Source: Pseudomonas sp. HAR-UPW-AIA-41
Lineage (GTDB): Bacteria; Pseudomonadota; Gammaproteobacteria; Pseudomonadales; Pseudomonadaceae
Length of the DNA stretch: 64,000 bases
Direction of reading: 5' to 3'
Assembly (NCBI RefSeq): GCF_002304225.1
Contig: NZ_NSLB01000003.1
Coordinates: 248,001 to 312,000 of the forward strand
Below, piece by piece: positions 41,233 through 49,476 of this stretch. The notes under the pieces were generated by a model. It was not told the DNA's origin. It saw nothing but the letters and a program-made list of their open reading frames with translations, and did no database searches. Both the position numbers and the translations under genes were made by a program. How positions within the stretch are numbered: position 1 is the first letter of the stretch; each line of letters begins with the position of its first letter.

Positions 41233-41862
41233 ATGCTGACCCATGTATTCCGGGCGGCCCTGCAATGGGTCTGCCTGCTGCCGCTGCGCGTTCTGCTGAT
41301 TCTGGTCGGCCTGATGGTGGTGCCGATCGCGCTGCCGTTCCGCCGTGTGCAGGGGCCGCCGCAGCCCTTCAGTCAGGCCGCTGGTGAGTGGCTGCTGGTC
41401 ACCCTGCCTGACTGGGCGTGGCTCTGGAGCAATGACCGCGACGGCGCCGTTGGTGATCGGCGTGGCTGGTGGCACCTGAATGCCCCGTTCGGGCTGGGCG
41501 CCTTTCACTGGTTCTCGATGTTCTGGTGGCTGGCGATCCGCAACCCGGCGAACAACCCGCGTTTCTCGCCGCTGTTCGGCTGCCCGGTTACCGAGTGCGA
41601 CTACCGCTACTGGGGCAAGGCTGAGGTGGAGGATGACCCAGGCGCAGGCGGCTGGCGCTTCCTGCTGGCCACTCACCGCCGCACCGGGCGGCGCTATTAC
41701 GGCTTCTACTGGGTCTGGCAGTGGTCTGAGACACGTGCTCTGGTGGTGCAGTTCGGCTTCAAGCCGGAGCCGAGCGACTTCGCCGAGGATTACAGCGGGG
41801 ATATGTCGCGCCAGTGGAAGGGGTTCACCTTCGAGGTGAACCCGATCAAGGCGATTGATTAG
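41233..41862 (+). CDS. Hypothetical membrane-associated phage protein
   Basis: 209 residues. A strongly hydrophobic N-terminus (LLPLRVLLILVGLMVVPIALPF, about 14-36) is followed by a Trp- and Tyr-rich soluble part (WLLVTLPDWAWLWSNDRDG, FHWFSMFWWLAIRNPANNPRF, YYGFYWVWQWS). Similar Trp-rich proteins are common beside lysis genes of Pseudomonas phages, but their role is unknown. Its stop overlaps the convergent gene's stop. Confidence 0.65.
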   Translation: MLTHVFRAALQWVCLLPLRVLLILVGLMVVPIALPFRRVQGPPQPFSQAAGEWLLVTLPDWAWLWSNDRDGAVGDRRGWWHLNAPFGLGAFHWFSMFWWLAIRNPANNPRFSPLFGCPVTECDYRYWGKAEVEDDPGAGGWRFLLATHRRTGRRYYGFYWVWQWSETRALVVQFGFKPEPSDFAEDYSGDMSRQWKGFTFEVNPIKAID

Positions 41863-42308
41863 GCTGCGGAAGAGCGCAGGACGGCGTTAATGATGCTGCT
41901 GAACAGCTTGTAGCTTGCGTAGTCGTCGTGATTACCCAGCAGCTTATCTCCGCTCGCGCTGAACACCTCAGACTCCCTGTCTATCAGCAGGCGGCCCAGC
42001 TCTACCGACTCACCGTTCTTGGTGTTCGGTGTGGTGAGAACCAGTTCGGCGTAGAGCTTTGGGGATTCTTCGTCACCCATCACGAGCGGGGTGGCTTGAA
42101 CGCTGAACGGCTTGCCAAGGGCTTTCCCGTCCATCTGCCAAATCGAGGTCTTTGCTTTCTCAATGGAGGCTGCTTGGGCAAAGTGCTTCTCGCAAATCGC
42201 CGGCCAATGCTCAACGAAGTAATCGAGTTGTTCTCCGATTGACTTCCATGCGGTTTTGAAGCGGGCGACCTGATATGGCAGTTGGTTGATGTCCTGAACG
42301 ATTTCCAT
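41859..42308 (-). CDS. Antisense accessory gene (moron candidate), unknown function
   Basis: 149 residues from ATG at 42308 with GGGAG upstream; the upstream in-frame extension crosses the terminator region and is rejected. It starts MEIVQDINQLPYQVARFKTAW and contains LDYFVEHWPAICEKHFAQA. Acidic, soluble, no known domain to me. It is the only gene on the minus strand among the rightward late genes, is lower in GC, and is bracketed by a convergent gene and a terminator, the pattern of a separately expressed lysogenic gene. Confidence 0.65.
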   Translation of the reverse strand: MEIVQDINQLPYQVARFKTAWKSIGEQLDYFVEHWPAICEKHFAQAASIEKAKTSIWQMDGKALGKPFSVQATPLVMGDEESPKLYAELVLTTPNTKNGESVELGRLLIDRESEVFSASGDKLLGNHDDYASYKLFSSIINAVLRSSAA

Positions 42309-42372
42309 TGTGGAGCTCCCTGTTGTGATGTGACGTTGCCCCATCAATATCGGGGTGTGTGAGCTACTTCTC

Positions 42373-42396
42373 AAGCCCGCCCAGTGCGGGCTTTTT
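42373..42396 (+). terminator. Hairpin with T5 before the endolysin gene
   Basis: GCCCGC / GCGGGC with CCAGT loop and TTTTT. The 18 bases from 42386 to 42403 equal those at 27080-27097. Confidence 0.75.
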
Positions 42397-42412
42397 CATG
42401 CCCGGAGGGCCC

Positions 42413-42970
42413 ATGCAAATTTCTGAGCAGCAGCTGCTGCAGATTCTCCCGAACGCCCGCGCCAAAGCGGGCGTTTTCGTTTCCGCCATCAACCAAGCCA
42501 TGGCGGAGTTCCAGATCAACACGCCGCGCCGGGTATCTGCCTTCCTGGCGCAGATCGGCCACGAGTCCGGACACCTGCAGTTCGTTCGTGAGCTGGGCGG
42601 TGGTGCCTACTTGGCGAAATACGACACTGGCCCCTTGGCTGAACGCCTGGGCAATACGCCCGAGGCAGATGGTGACGGCCAGCTTTACCGCGGACGCGGT
42701 CTGATCCAGATCACCGGACGGCGCAATTACCTGCTGTGCAGCATTGGCCTGTTCGGTGATGACCGCCTGCTGCGGGAGCCGGCGCTGCTGGAGCAGCCTG
42801 AGTGGGCGGCGAAGTCGGCCGCCTGGTTCTGGTTCACCAACGGCCTCAATGTGCTGGCCGACGGTAACCGTTTCCTGGATATCACCAAGCGCATCAACGG
42901 TGGCACCAACGGCATCACCGAGCGGCGCCACCTGTGGGGCAAGGCGCGGGAGGTGCTGGGATGCAACTGA
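42413..42970 (+). CDS. Endolysin, GH19 (chitinase/lysozyme) family
   Basis: 185 residues from ATG at 42413 (GGAGG upstream). GH19 features: LAQIGHESGHLQFVREL with the catalytic Glu, YRGRGLIQITGRRNY, and AAKSAAWFWFTNGLN. No signal peptide, so it needs the holin for export. It overlaps the spanin gene by 10 bp. Confidence 0.92.
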   Translation: MQISEQQLLQILPNARAKAGVFVSAINQAMAEFQINTPRRVSAFLAQIGHESGHLQFVRELGGGAYLAKYDTGPLAERLGNTPEADGDGQLYRGRGLIQITGRRNYLLCSIGLFGDDRLLREPALLEQPEWAAKSAAWFWFTNGLNVLADGNRFLDITKRINGGTNGITERRHLWGKAREVLGCN

Positions 42971-43524
42971 GCAGCCTGATACCGCCCCAGTTCCGCCTGC
43001 TCGCGGTGGGGCTGCTCGCGGCGGCCCTGTTCGGCGCCGGCTGGCTGGCCAATGGCTGGCGGCTTGGCGAGCAACTGGCAGAGCAGGGGCTAGCGCTGGA
43101 AGGGCAGATCGCAGAGCGCGACCTGTTGCATGCCAACACCTTGGGCGAAATTGCCCGGGCCTCCTCGGCCCAGCTGCGCAGCGAGCAGGACAAGCGCCTG
43201 CAGCTTGAGCAGCAGCTGCGCCAATCCTCAGTCGCTCACCACAAGGAATCTGTCGATGCAAAGACCGCTGCTGATCGCCTGCGCGATCGCCTCGCTACTA
43301 CTGAGCTCCGGCTGTCAGTCCTCGTCGACTCAGCAGCTGGAGCTGCGCTCTGCGGAGTGCCAGCCGGTACCGGAACCGGAGTCGTGGTTCATGGCGCCGC
43401 GCGAGCCGAACTTGACCCAGCGCATGCTCAACGAATTGTCGGCATCACCGACGACGGCGACCAAGGATTGATCGCCCTGAAAGCCTGTCAGGACTACGCG
43501 CGGAAAGTCTCCGCGCGCCACTGA
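42961..43524 (+). CDS. Inner-membrane spanin (Rz-like)
   Basis: 187 residues. An N-terminal signal-anchor (LLAVGLLAAALFGAGWLANGW, about residues 13-33) is followed by a periplasmic coiled coil (SEQDKRLQLEQQLRQS). The outer-membrane partner is encoded inside it in another frame. Together they fuse the membranes at lysis. The C-terminal part is translated from the region that also encodes Rz1. Confidence 0.82.
   Translation: MQLSSLIPPQFRLLAVGLLAAALFGAGWLANGWRLGEQLAEQGLALEGQIAERDLLHANTLGEIARASSAQLRSEQDKRLQLEQQLRQSSVAHHKESVDAKTAADRLRDRLATTELRLSVLVDSAAGAALCGVPAGTGTGVVVHGAARAELDPAHAQRIVGITDDGDQGLIALKACQDYARKVSARH
43256..43471 (+). CDS. Outer-membrane spanin lipoprotein (Rz1-like), nested in Rz
   Basis: 71 residues from ATG at 43256 with AAGGA upstream. 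Signal peptide QRPLLIACAIASLLLSSGC ends in a lipobox (LSSGC), giving a mature lipoprotein that starts at Cys; the mature part contains several Pro (PVPEPESWFMAPREP). It is fully embedded, out of frame, in the Rz-like gene, the classic Rz/Rz1 layout. Confidence 0.85.
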   Translation: MQRPLLIACAIASLLLSSGCQSSSTQQLELRSAECQPVPEPESWFMAPREPNLTQRMLNELSASPTTATKD

Positions 43525-43530
43525 AAGGAG

Positions 43531-43564
43531 CAGCCGGCCCGGTGCGCCAACACCAGGCCGGCTG
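43531..43564 (+). terminator. Inverted repeat after the spanins
   Basis: CAGCCGGCC / GGCCGGCTG with a 16-base loop; no T-tract. Possible weak terminator that separates the lysis genes from the methylase unit. Confidence 0.4.
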
Positions 43565-43638
43565 CCGAGCCCGCAGATCACGCCTGCAAGCCCAGCCACG
43601 GCTCCCGCCTCGTGCACGAAGCGGGCGAGAGCCTAGCA

Positions 43639-43654
43639 CTGTTCATTCATACAG
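43639..43654 (+). promoter_or_regulatory. LexA (SOS) box upstream of the adenine methyltransferase
   Basis: CTGTTCATTCATACAG: CTGT-N8-ACAG, with flanking A and T extending the symmetry to ACTG-N10-CAGT. It fits the LexA consensus CTG(TA)5CAG. It ends 14 bp before the methyltransferase ATG, so bound LexA would overlap the promoter. Confidence 0.75.
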
Positions 43655-43668
43655 TAAAAGGTTTGCAC

Positions 43669-44472
43669 ATGACCCAACCTATCATCCCTTGGATGGGCGG
43701 CAAGCGCCGTCTGGCCGACCGTCTCATTCCGCTGTTCCCGCCTCATGAGTGCTACGTCGAGGTCTTCGCCGGCGGCGCCGCGCTCTTCTTCCTTCGCCCC
43801 CAGCCGGCGCCCGTCGAGGTGCTGAACGATATCAACGGCGACCTGGTGTCGCTCTATCGCGTGGTGCAGAACCACGTTGAGGAGTTCGTGCGCCAGTTCA
43901 AGTGGGCGCTGTCCAGCCGGCAGTTGTTTGAGTGGCAGAAGATCACCCGCCCCGAGACCCTCACCGATATCCAGCGCGCTGCGCGCTTCTTCTACCTGCA
44001 GCACCATGCCTTCGGCGGCAAGGTGTCGGGGCAGAACTTCGGCACGGCCACCACCGGGCCGGCCCCCAACATCATGCGCATCGAGGAGAACCTTTCAGCG
44101 GCGTGGCAGCGGTTGGCTGGGGTGTATGTCGAGAATCTGCCCTGGATGGAGTGCGCCGAGCGCTACGACCGGCCGCACACCTTCCTCTACATGGACCCGC
44201 CCTACTGGCAGACCGAAGGCTATGGCGTCGACTTCCCCTTTGAGCAGTACCTGGCGATGGCCGACTTCATGCGGCGCTGCAAGGGCAAGGTGATGGTCAG
44301 CATCAACGACCACCCCGATATCCGCGAGGCGTTTGCCGGCTTCCACATGGAGCGAATCGATATCCGCTACAGCGTGACCAACCAGCGGCAGGGCATGGCC
44401 GATGCAACGGGCGAGCTGGTGATCATGAACTGGACGCCTGCGGAGCTCGGCGGTTTGTTCGATGGACTCTGA
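43669..44472 (+). CDS. DNA adenine methyltransferase, D12 class (Dam-like)
   Basis: 267 residues from ATG at 43669 with AAAAGG upstream; longer frames have no ribosome site and would include the LexA box. Motif I PIIPWMGGKRRLADRL, CYVEVFAGGAALFF, NDINGDLVSLYRVV, and the catalytic DPPYW are all present. It methylates N6 of adenine, probably in a short site such as GATC. It sits behind a LexA box, followed by a 58-residue gene. Confidence 0.9.
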   Translation: MTQPIIPWMGGKRRLADRLIPLFPPHECYVEVFAGGAALFFLRPQPAPVEVLNDINGDLVSLYRVVQNHVEEFVRQFKWALSSRQLFEWQKITRPETLTDIQRAARFFYLQHHAFGGKVSGQNFGTATTGPAPNIMRIEENLSAAWQRLAGVYVENLPWMECAERYDRPHTFLYMDPPYWQTEGYGVDFPFEQYLAMADFMRRCKGKVMVSINDHPDIREAFAGFHMERIDIRYSVTNQRQGMADATGELVIMNWTPAELGGLFDGL

Positions 44473-44537
44473 GGCGCTTGCTATGTGTCGACGCCAGAGC
44501 GTTACTGGCCCCAACAAAACCACGAAGGAACACCCGC

Positions 44538-44714
44538 ATGAACCTGCTTGAGCACCTCCAGCCGCTGCCTACCGAACTGCTGCTCGCAATGGCGAAGGGG
44601 GAGGTCGATGTGGAAGCGATCGCCGCTCGCCTGGTGGCAGATCGGGGGCTGGATAAGCGAGGGAAGTGGGTCGGCTTTGAGGCGTCAGCCAGGGAGTGGG
44701 GCGTAGACCGGTAG
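44538..44714 (+). CDS. Small acidic protein, last gene of the prophage
   Basis: 58 residues from ATG at 44538 (AAGGAA upstream). LLEHLQPLPTELLLAMAKGEVDVEAIAARLVADRGLD suggests two helices and a short, conserved-looking phage protein. It probably shares the SOS-controlled transcript of the methyltransferase. Role unknown. Confidence 0.65.
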   Translation: MNLLEHLQPLPTELLLAMAKGEVDVEAIAARLVADRGLDKRGKWVGFEASAREWGVDR

Positions 44715-44760
44715 GGCCATGCCCTGCCGTTTTATTACGTCGAATATTACGCAAGCCACA

Positions 44761-44792
44761 AAAAACAAAGGCCTGCATCGCTGCAAGCCTTT
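44761..44792 (-). terminator. Phage-supplied terminator for tRNA-Thr
   Basis: Read leftward, AAAGGC..TGCA / TGCA..GCCTTT with a T-rich run after it. It sits directly 3' of the reconstituted tRNA gene and replaces the host terminator displaced to 6082-6108. Confidence 0.75.
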
Positions 44793-44799
44793 GATTTAT

Positions 44800-44876
<77 letters not shown>

Positions 44877-44889
44877 ATGTGCGGGCGCC

Positions 44890-44917
44890 ATTATAACGAT
44901 CGGCGCTGGCGAGTAAA
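44890..44917 (-). promoter_or_regulatory. tRNA-Thr promoter
   Basis: On the leftward strand, -35-like TTTACT (44912-44917), 16-bp spacer, perfect -10 TATAAT (44890-44895), 13 bp before the mature 5' end. The rest of the 44877-45114 gap is AT-rich and shows no gene. Confidence 0.75.
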
Positions 44918-45114
44918 CCTTGATTTTCAGTGTTTTACGATAAGTGTGCCAAGTGCTTATGCACACTGGTGCTTTAGCGCTACGGTGGGTTTACTGAAAT
45001 TGTGATGTGGTTTTGAGTAATTCATAACTTCATGAAAAATAAAAGAAAAATCTACTGGGTGAAAATTCGGCAGTCAGTTAGAGGTCTTGTCGCGTGGGCT
45101 CTGGCGCGATCTGT

Positions 45115-46359
45115 TCAGTGACTATCCCCAGAGTTATCCACAGACTTTGTGGGTAAGCGCTCGCCGAGCAGCAGGATATTGCGTGGTGTCAGGCTGCTGT
45201 CGCAAAACTCGCCAAGCTGCACCCGGTAGCCCTGTTCTTCAAGGTAGAGGGCGCGGTCGAGCAGCAGCCAGATCTCCAGCGGGCGGCGGAACAGGCTGCG
45301 CAGTAGTTCCAGATTGCGCACTTCGGCAAGGCGTTGCCAGCCTGCGGCTTCAAGGGCTTGCCAGTCCCATGTGGTTACGGTTGGTAGTTTTTTGAGGGTT
45401 GCAAGGTCAAGGCAGAACTGGGCGAAGGATTTTTGCAGCCAGTCACCCGGCAGTGACGGCGTGGGCAGGTATTCGTCGCATTGACGCAGCTCGCGTTGCA
45501 ACAGGTCGAAGCCAAGACGCCAGGCCATCGACTGGTCGCGCTGGCGGCGCACGCGGGCGCCGGCTGTGACCGTTTCGCTGAGTGGCAGGCGCAGGTCCTC
45601 CACGCTGAGCTGCAGGCTGGAGGCTTTTGCCGTCTCGGAGAGTGGCTGGTACTGGCTGCTGCGGATTCGGTTGTAGCAGCAGGGCACGACGGCCAATTGC
45701 CGGCAGCCCGACTGGCTGGCCAGCTTGAGCAGTTGTACGTGCAGGTCGCCGCAGGCATGCAGGGCGACTGGGCAATGTTCGCTGTGCAGGTGCTGGGCAG
45801 TGTCTGCGGCGAGCACATCCTGTTGCTGGTGTTGAGCATGGATGCCGGCGCGCTGGCTCAGCTGTTGGCCACTGGCGACCAGTTGTGGATCCCATTCCAG
45901 GCAGGTCAGCTGGCTGCCATTGCTGGCCAGCAGTCGACCGAGATGGCCTTTCCCGGCGCACCAGTCCAGCCAGTGGCTTGGTGGCTGGGTAAAACTCAGA
46001 TGACTGGCGAAGGCCTGGATCTGCTGCCACTTGCGGCCGGGAACATCTACGGAGAGTCGTGGCGGGCTGGCGGGCAGTTGATGCTGTGGCAGCGTGGGCA
46101 GATGGCTCAGGGCGCTGGACTGACATGCCAGGCTGGCGAATGGCTCGGGCGCCGGCAGTTGCTCGGGGTGATTATGCGCGGCCTCGGCCTGCTCCAGGCT
46201 GCGGGCGCGCAGCCATCTCGCCAGTTCAGGGTGTTCCTGCTCCCAGGCGAGATGTCGTTCGGTAAAGGGGCGTGGCCGCCACAGTGCCTGGTGTTCGATG
46301 AGAAAGTCATCCAGCGCAGCAAACTGCTGCGCCAGTGGCGAGACGAACGAATCAGACAT
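45115..46359 (-). CDS. SAM-dependent methyltransferase-like protein (Methyltransf_32 type)
   Basis: 414 residues from ATG at 46359; an upstream ATG at 46398 would overlap the permease gene. The central domain has the SAM site LDWCAGKGHLGRLLA (about residue 155), then LTCLEWDPQLVASG, PVALHACGDLH and the signature AVVPCCYNRIR with paired Cys. The family resembles GSTCD-like methyltransferases whose substrate is not settled. It follows the transporter operon by 17 bp and could be co-transcribed. Confidence 0.75.
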   Translation of the reverse strand: MSDSFVSPLAQQFAALDDFLIEHQALWRPRPFTERHLAWEQEHPELARWLRARSLEQAEAAHNHPEQLPAPEPFASLACQSSALSHLPTLPQHQLPASPPRLSVDVPGRKWQQIQAFASHLSFTQPPSHWLDWCAGKGHLGRLLASNGSQLTCLEWDPQLVASGQQLSQRAGIHAQHQQQDVLAADTAQHLHSEHCPVALHACGDLHVQLLKLASQSGCRQLAVVPCCYNRIRSSQYQPLSETAKASSLQLSVEDLRLPLSETVTAGARVRRQRDQSMAWRLGFDLLQRELRQCDEYLPTPSLPGDWLQKSFAQFCLDLATLKKLPTVTTWDWQALEAAGWQRLAEVRNLELLRSLFRRPLEIWLLLDRALYLEEQGYRVQLGEFCDSSLTPRNILLLGERLPTKSVDNSGDSH

Positions 46360-46375
46360 GCTGGTCAGGGCGCGT

Positions 46376-47068
46376 TTAGCGCCCCTGTTGGCTGGCATCC
46401 ACCCGCAGCTTCCGCTCCAGCAGCTTGAAGGCGCGCACCAGAATGTACGCGATCAGCAGGTAGAGCATGCCGGCGGCGAAGAAGATCTCTACCGGCAGGT
46501 AGGTGCGGGCGATGATGGTGCGTGCCATGCCGGTCAGGTCCAGCAGGGTGATGGTGCTGGCCAGGGCGCTGGCCTTGAGCATCAGGATCACCTCGTTGGA
46601 GTAGGCCGGCAGGCCGATGCGCGTGGCACGAGGCATGACGATGTAAAACAGTGTCTGCCACTTGGACATGCCCAGGGCCCGTGCCGCTTCGATTTCACCC
46701 GGCGGGATGGCCTGGATGGCGCCGCGCAGGATTTCGGCGATGTAGGCCGCCGTGTGCAGGGTCATAGTTATTACCGCGCACCAGAACGGGTCGCGCAGAT
46801 ACGGCCACAGCGGCCCCTGACGTATGGCATCGAACTGCGCCACGCCGTAGTAGACCAGAAACAGCTGCACCAGCAGCGGGGTGCCACGAAAGAAGAAAAT
46901 GTAGCCGTAGGGCAGGGCGCGTACGTACCAGTGCGTCGAGGAGCGGGCGATGCCCAGCGGAATGGCCAGCAGCAGACCGGCGACGACCGAAATGGCGACC
47001 AGCTCCAGCGTCAGTGCAGCACCTTCGAGCAGGCGTGGGAACCACTTGATGATGACTTCCCAGTTCAT
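46376..47068 (-). CDS. Basic amino-acid ABC transporter permease (HisM-type)
   Basis: 230 residues with five to six membrane helices and the EAA loop read as EIEAARALGMSKWQTLFYIVMPRA, the contact site for the ATPase. FFFRGTPLLVQLFLVYYG is typical of polar amino-acid permeases. It pairs with the next gene to make the membrane channel. The start touches the stop of the other permease. Confidence 0.92.
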   Translation of the reverse strand: MNWEVIIKWFPRLLEGAALTLELVAISVVAGLLLAIPLGIARSSTHWYVRALPYGYIFFFRGTPLLVQLFLVYYGVAQFDAIRQGPLWPYLRDPFWCAVITMTLHTAAYIAEILRGAIQAIPPGEIEAARALGMSKWQTLFYIVMPRATRIGLPAYSNEVILMLKASALASTITLLDLTGMARTIIARTYLPVEIFFAAGMLYLLIAYILVRAFKLLERKLRVDASQQGR

Positions 47069-47757
47069 TAGGCGCTCCTCACAAAACCACGGGCGGCGCG
47101 GCGCTCAAGGAAGTGCATGGCCGTCATGGCGATGACCGTGAGGCCCAGATAGATGAAGGCGGCGACCAGGAAGAAGGTGAACGGTTCCTTGGTGGCGGTC
47201 ACGGCAATCTGCGAGCGGCGCATGATTTCCTCCAGGCCGATCACTGAGACCAGTGCGGTGTCCTTCATCAGGATCATGAACAGGTTGCCCAGCCCCGGCA
47301 GGGCGATGCGCCACATCTGCGGCAGGATGATGCGCCAGAAAATGCGGGGGCGGGACATGCCCAGCGCCTGGCCGGCCTCGCGGTGGCCGCGTGGAATGGC
47401 CAGCAGGGCGCCGCGGAACACTTCCGTGGCGTAGGCGCCAAAGCACAGGCCGAGGGCGATGGAGCCGGCGGCAAAGGCACTCAACTCCAGTTGCGGCATG
47501 CCCAGCCATTGGCCGAGGGCGCGCATCAGGTTGACGGTGCCGAAATACATCAGCAATACCCAGAGCAGTTCGGGTACGCCGCGCACGATGGTCGAATAGA
47601 GTCCGCCGATCGTGCTGAGAATAGGGTTCTGCGAAGTCTTGGCCAGTGCGCCGGAAAGCCCCAGCACCAGGCCGATGGCCAGCGCGGTGAGCGCCAGCTT
47701 GATGGTCATGAGCGTGCCGGCGGCCAGGGCCGGTCCGAAGCCGTGTAGATCAATCAT
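47068..47757 (-). CDS. Basic amino-acid ABC transporter permease (HisQ-type)
   Basis: 229 residues. TIVRGVPELLWVLLMYFG and the EAA loop HREAGQALGMSRPRIFWRIILPQ identify it. Forms a heterodimer with the HisM-type permease. It is separated from the binding-protein gene by a strong hairpin. Confidence 0.92.
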   Translation of the reverse strand: MIDLHGFGPALAAGTLMTIKLALTALAIGLVLGLSGALAKTSQNPILSTIGGLYSTIVRGVPELLWVLLMYFGTVNLMRALGQWLGMPQLELSAFAAGSIALGLCFGAYATEVFRGALLAIPRGHREAGQALGMSRPRIFWRIILPQMWRIALPGLGNLFMILMKDTALVSVIGLEEIMRRSQIAVTATKEPFTFFLVAAFIYLGLTVIAMTAMHFLERRAARGFVRSA

Positions 47758-47773
47758 GGAGAGTACTGCTCCG

Positions 47774-47804
47774 GGCTAGTGCTGCCCATGGGGCAGCACT
47801 AGCC
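47774..47804. other. Perfect 14-bp hairpin between binding protein and permease genes
   Basis: GGCTAGTGCTGCCC / GGGCAGCACTAGCC with a 3-base loop (ATG) and no T-tract. It should stabilise the 3' end of the binding-protein message or reduce read-through, giving more binding protein than permease. Confidence 0.75.
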
Positions 47805-47810
47805 GGTCGG

Positions 47811-48563
47811 TCAGAGGATGCTGAAGGGGAAGTACTTGTCGTTGATCTGCTTGTAGGTGCCGTCAGCCACGATTTCCTTCAGAGCAGCATTGAGCTTCTC
47901 GCGCAGCGCATCGTTCTTGCGCACGGCGATGCCGATCTTGTCGTTGTCGAAGACCGGGTCTCCCTTGAACTCGAAGCCTTTGCCGGCATCGCTCTTCAGC
48001 CATTCCCAGTTGACGAAGGTGTCAGCCAGTACGCCATCGACGCGGCCGGAGGCCAGGTCGAGGTAGGCATTTTCCTGGGTGTCATAGAGTTTCAGCTCGA
48101 TGGCGTCGCCGAGGTTGTCCTCAGCCCAGGTGCCGGCGATGGTGGCGCGCTGCGCACCGATGACCTTGCCCTTCAGGCCGGCCTTGTCGGTCTTGAACTC
48201 GGTGCCTTTCGGGCCGATGAACTGCAGCTTGTTGGTGTAGTAGGGGTCGGTGAAATCGACGGCCTGCTTGCGCTCCTCGGTGATCGACATCGAAGCGACG
48301 ATGAAGTCGAACTTGCTGGCATTGAGGGCCGGGATGATGCCGTCCCAGTCGGAGGTGACCACTTCACACTCGACCTTCATCTTGGCGCACAGGGCGTTGG
48401 CGATGTCGACGTCGAAACCGACGACCTTGCCGCTGGCATCAATCAGGTTGAAGGGAGGGTAGGCACCCTCGGTGCCGATGCGCAGCTTGTCGGCCGCAAC
48501 TGCCTGAGTACCGAAGGCCAGGGTGGCGGTGACGGCCAGCAGAATCTTCTTGTAGCTCTTCAT
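47811..48563 (-). CDS. Periplasmic basic amino-acid binding protein
   Basis: 250 residues. A signal peptide (KKILLAVTATLAFGTQAVA) is followed by the family-3 pattern LRIGTEGAYPPFNLIDASGKVVGFDVDIANALC and KFDFIVASMSITEERKQAVDFTDPYY. The ligand is probably arginine, lysine, ornithine or histidine, based on family and on the upstream ArgR-like site. Confidence 0.92.
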   Translation of the reverse strand: MKSYKKILLAVTATLAFGTQAVAADKLRIGTEGAYPPFNLIDASGKVVGFDVDIANALCAKMKVECEVVTSDWDGIIPALNASKFDFIVASMSITEERKQAVDFTDPYYTNKLQFIGPKGTEFKTDKAGLKGKVIGAQRATIAGTWAEDNLGDAIELKLYDTQENAYLDLASGRVDGVLADTFVNWEWLKSDAGKGFEFKGDPVFDNDKIGIAVRKNDALREKLNAALKEIVADGTYKQINDKYFPFSIL

Positions 48564-48577
48564 ACGGTAAAGCTCCG

Positions 48578-49351
48578 TTAATGGTGGCTGGACATGAACT
48601 GTTTGCAGCGCGCCGACTGCGGGTTGGTGAACACCTGCTCCGGCGTCCCCTGTTCTTCCACCAGACCTTGATGGAGGAACACTACTTCGCTCGACACCTG
48701 GCGGGCGAAGTTCATTTCGTGGGTGACCAACAGCATAGTGCGACCTTCATCGGCCAGCGCGCGGATCACATTAAGCACTTCTTGGACCATTTCCGGGTCG
48801 AGGGCTGAAGTCGGCTCGTCGAACAGGATGACCTTGGGCTGCATGGCCAGGGTGCGGGCAATCGCGGCGCGCTGCTGCTGGCCGCCGGAGAGCTGATTCG
48901 GGTAGCTGTGGCGCTTGTCGGCAATGCCGACCTTGGCCAGCAGGGCTTCGGCCACTTCGGTGGCTTCGGCCCGGCTCTGCCCCAACACGCGGCGCGGTGC
49001 CTCGATGATGTTGTCGAGGATGGTCATGTGCGGCCAGAGATTGAAGTTCTGGAAGACAAAGCCGATCTCGCTGCGCAGGCGATTGATCTGCTTGTTGTCG
49101 GCGGCGATCAGGTCGCCATTTTTCCCGGGCTTGAGCTTGAGCTCTTCGCCGGCGACGAAAATCTGGCCCTGATGGGGCGATTCGAGCAGGTTGATGCAAC
49201 GCAGAAAGGTCGACTTGCCGGACCCGGAAGAGCCGAGGATGGAGATCACGTCGCCGTCGCGCGCGGTGAGGGAAATGCCCTTGATCACCTCGAGGTCGCC
49301 ATAGCGCTTGTGCAGATTGCGAATTTCCAGTGCTGGGGTGGCCTCGGCCAT
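48578..49351 (-). CDS. Amino-acid ABC transporter ATPase (HisP-type)
   Basis: 257 residues. Walker A LGSSGSGKSTFLRC, Q-loop FVFQNFNLWPHMT, signature LSGGQQQRAAIAR, Walker B VILFDEPTSALDPE and the switch His in LVTHEM are complete. It is the first gene of the leftward transporter operon (ATPase, binding protein, two permeases). Confidence 0.95.
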   Translation of the reverse strand: MAEATPALEIRNLHKRYGDLEVIKGISLTARDGDVISILGSSGSGKSTFLRCINLLESPHQGQIFVAGEELKLKPGKNGDLIAADNKQINRLRSEIGFVFQNFNLWPHMTILDNIIEAPRRVLGQSRAEATEVAEALLAKVGIADKRHSYPNQLSGGQQQRAAIARTLAMQPKVILFDEPTSALDPEMVQEVLNVIRALADEGRTMLLVTHEMNFARQVSSEVVFLHQGLVEEQGTPEQVFTNPQSARCKQFMSSHH

Positions 49352-49476
49352 GACATTTCTCTTCTTGTTAATGGTTTCCGAATGTTCCGGCCGTCCTGGC
49401 TAGAGTCGAACCTAGCACAGCGGATTCGCGCCAGCCAAGCGGGCTCCATGGCTGAGCAGTCGAGATTGCGGCGGCT

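Noticed and set aside
45134..45142. Perfect DnaA box TTATCCACA
   Set aside because: A single box inside the 3' end of a coding gene; no cluster, no AT-rich unwinding region and no origin genes nearby.
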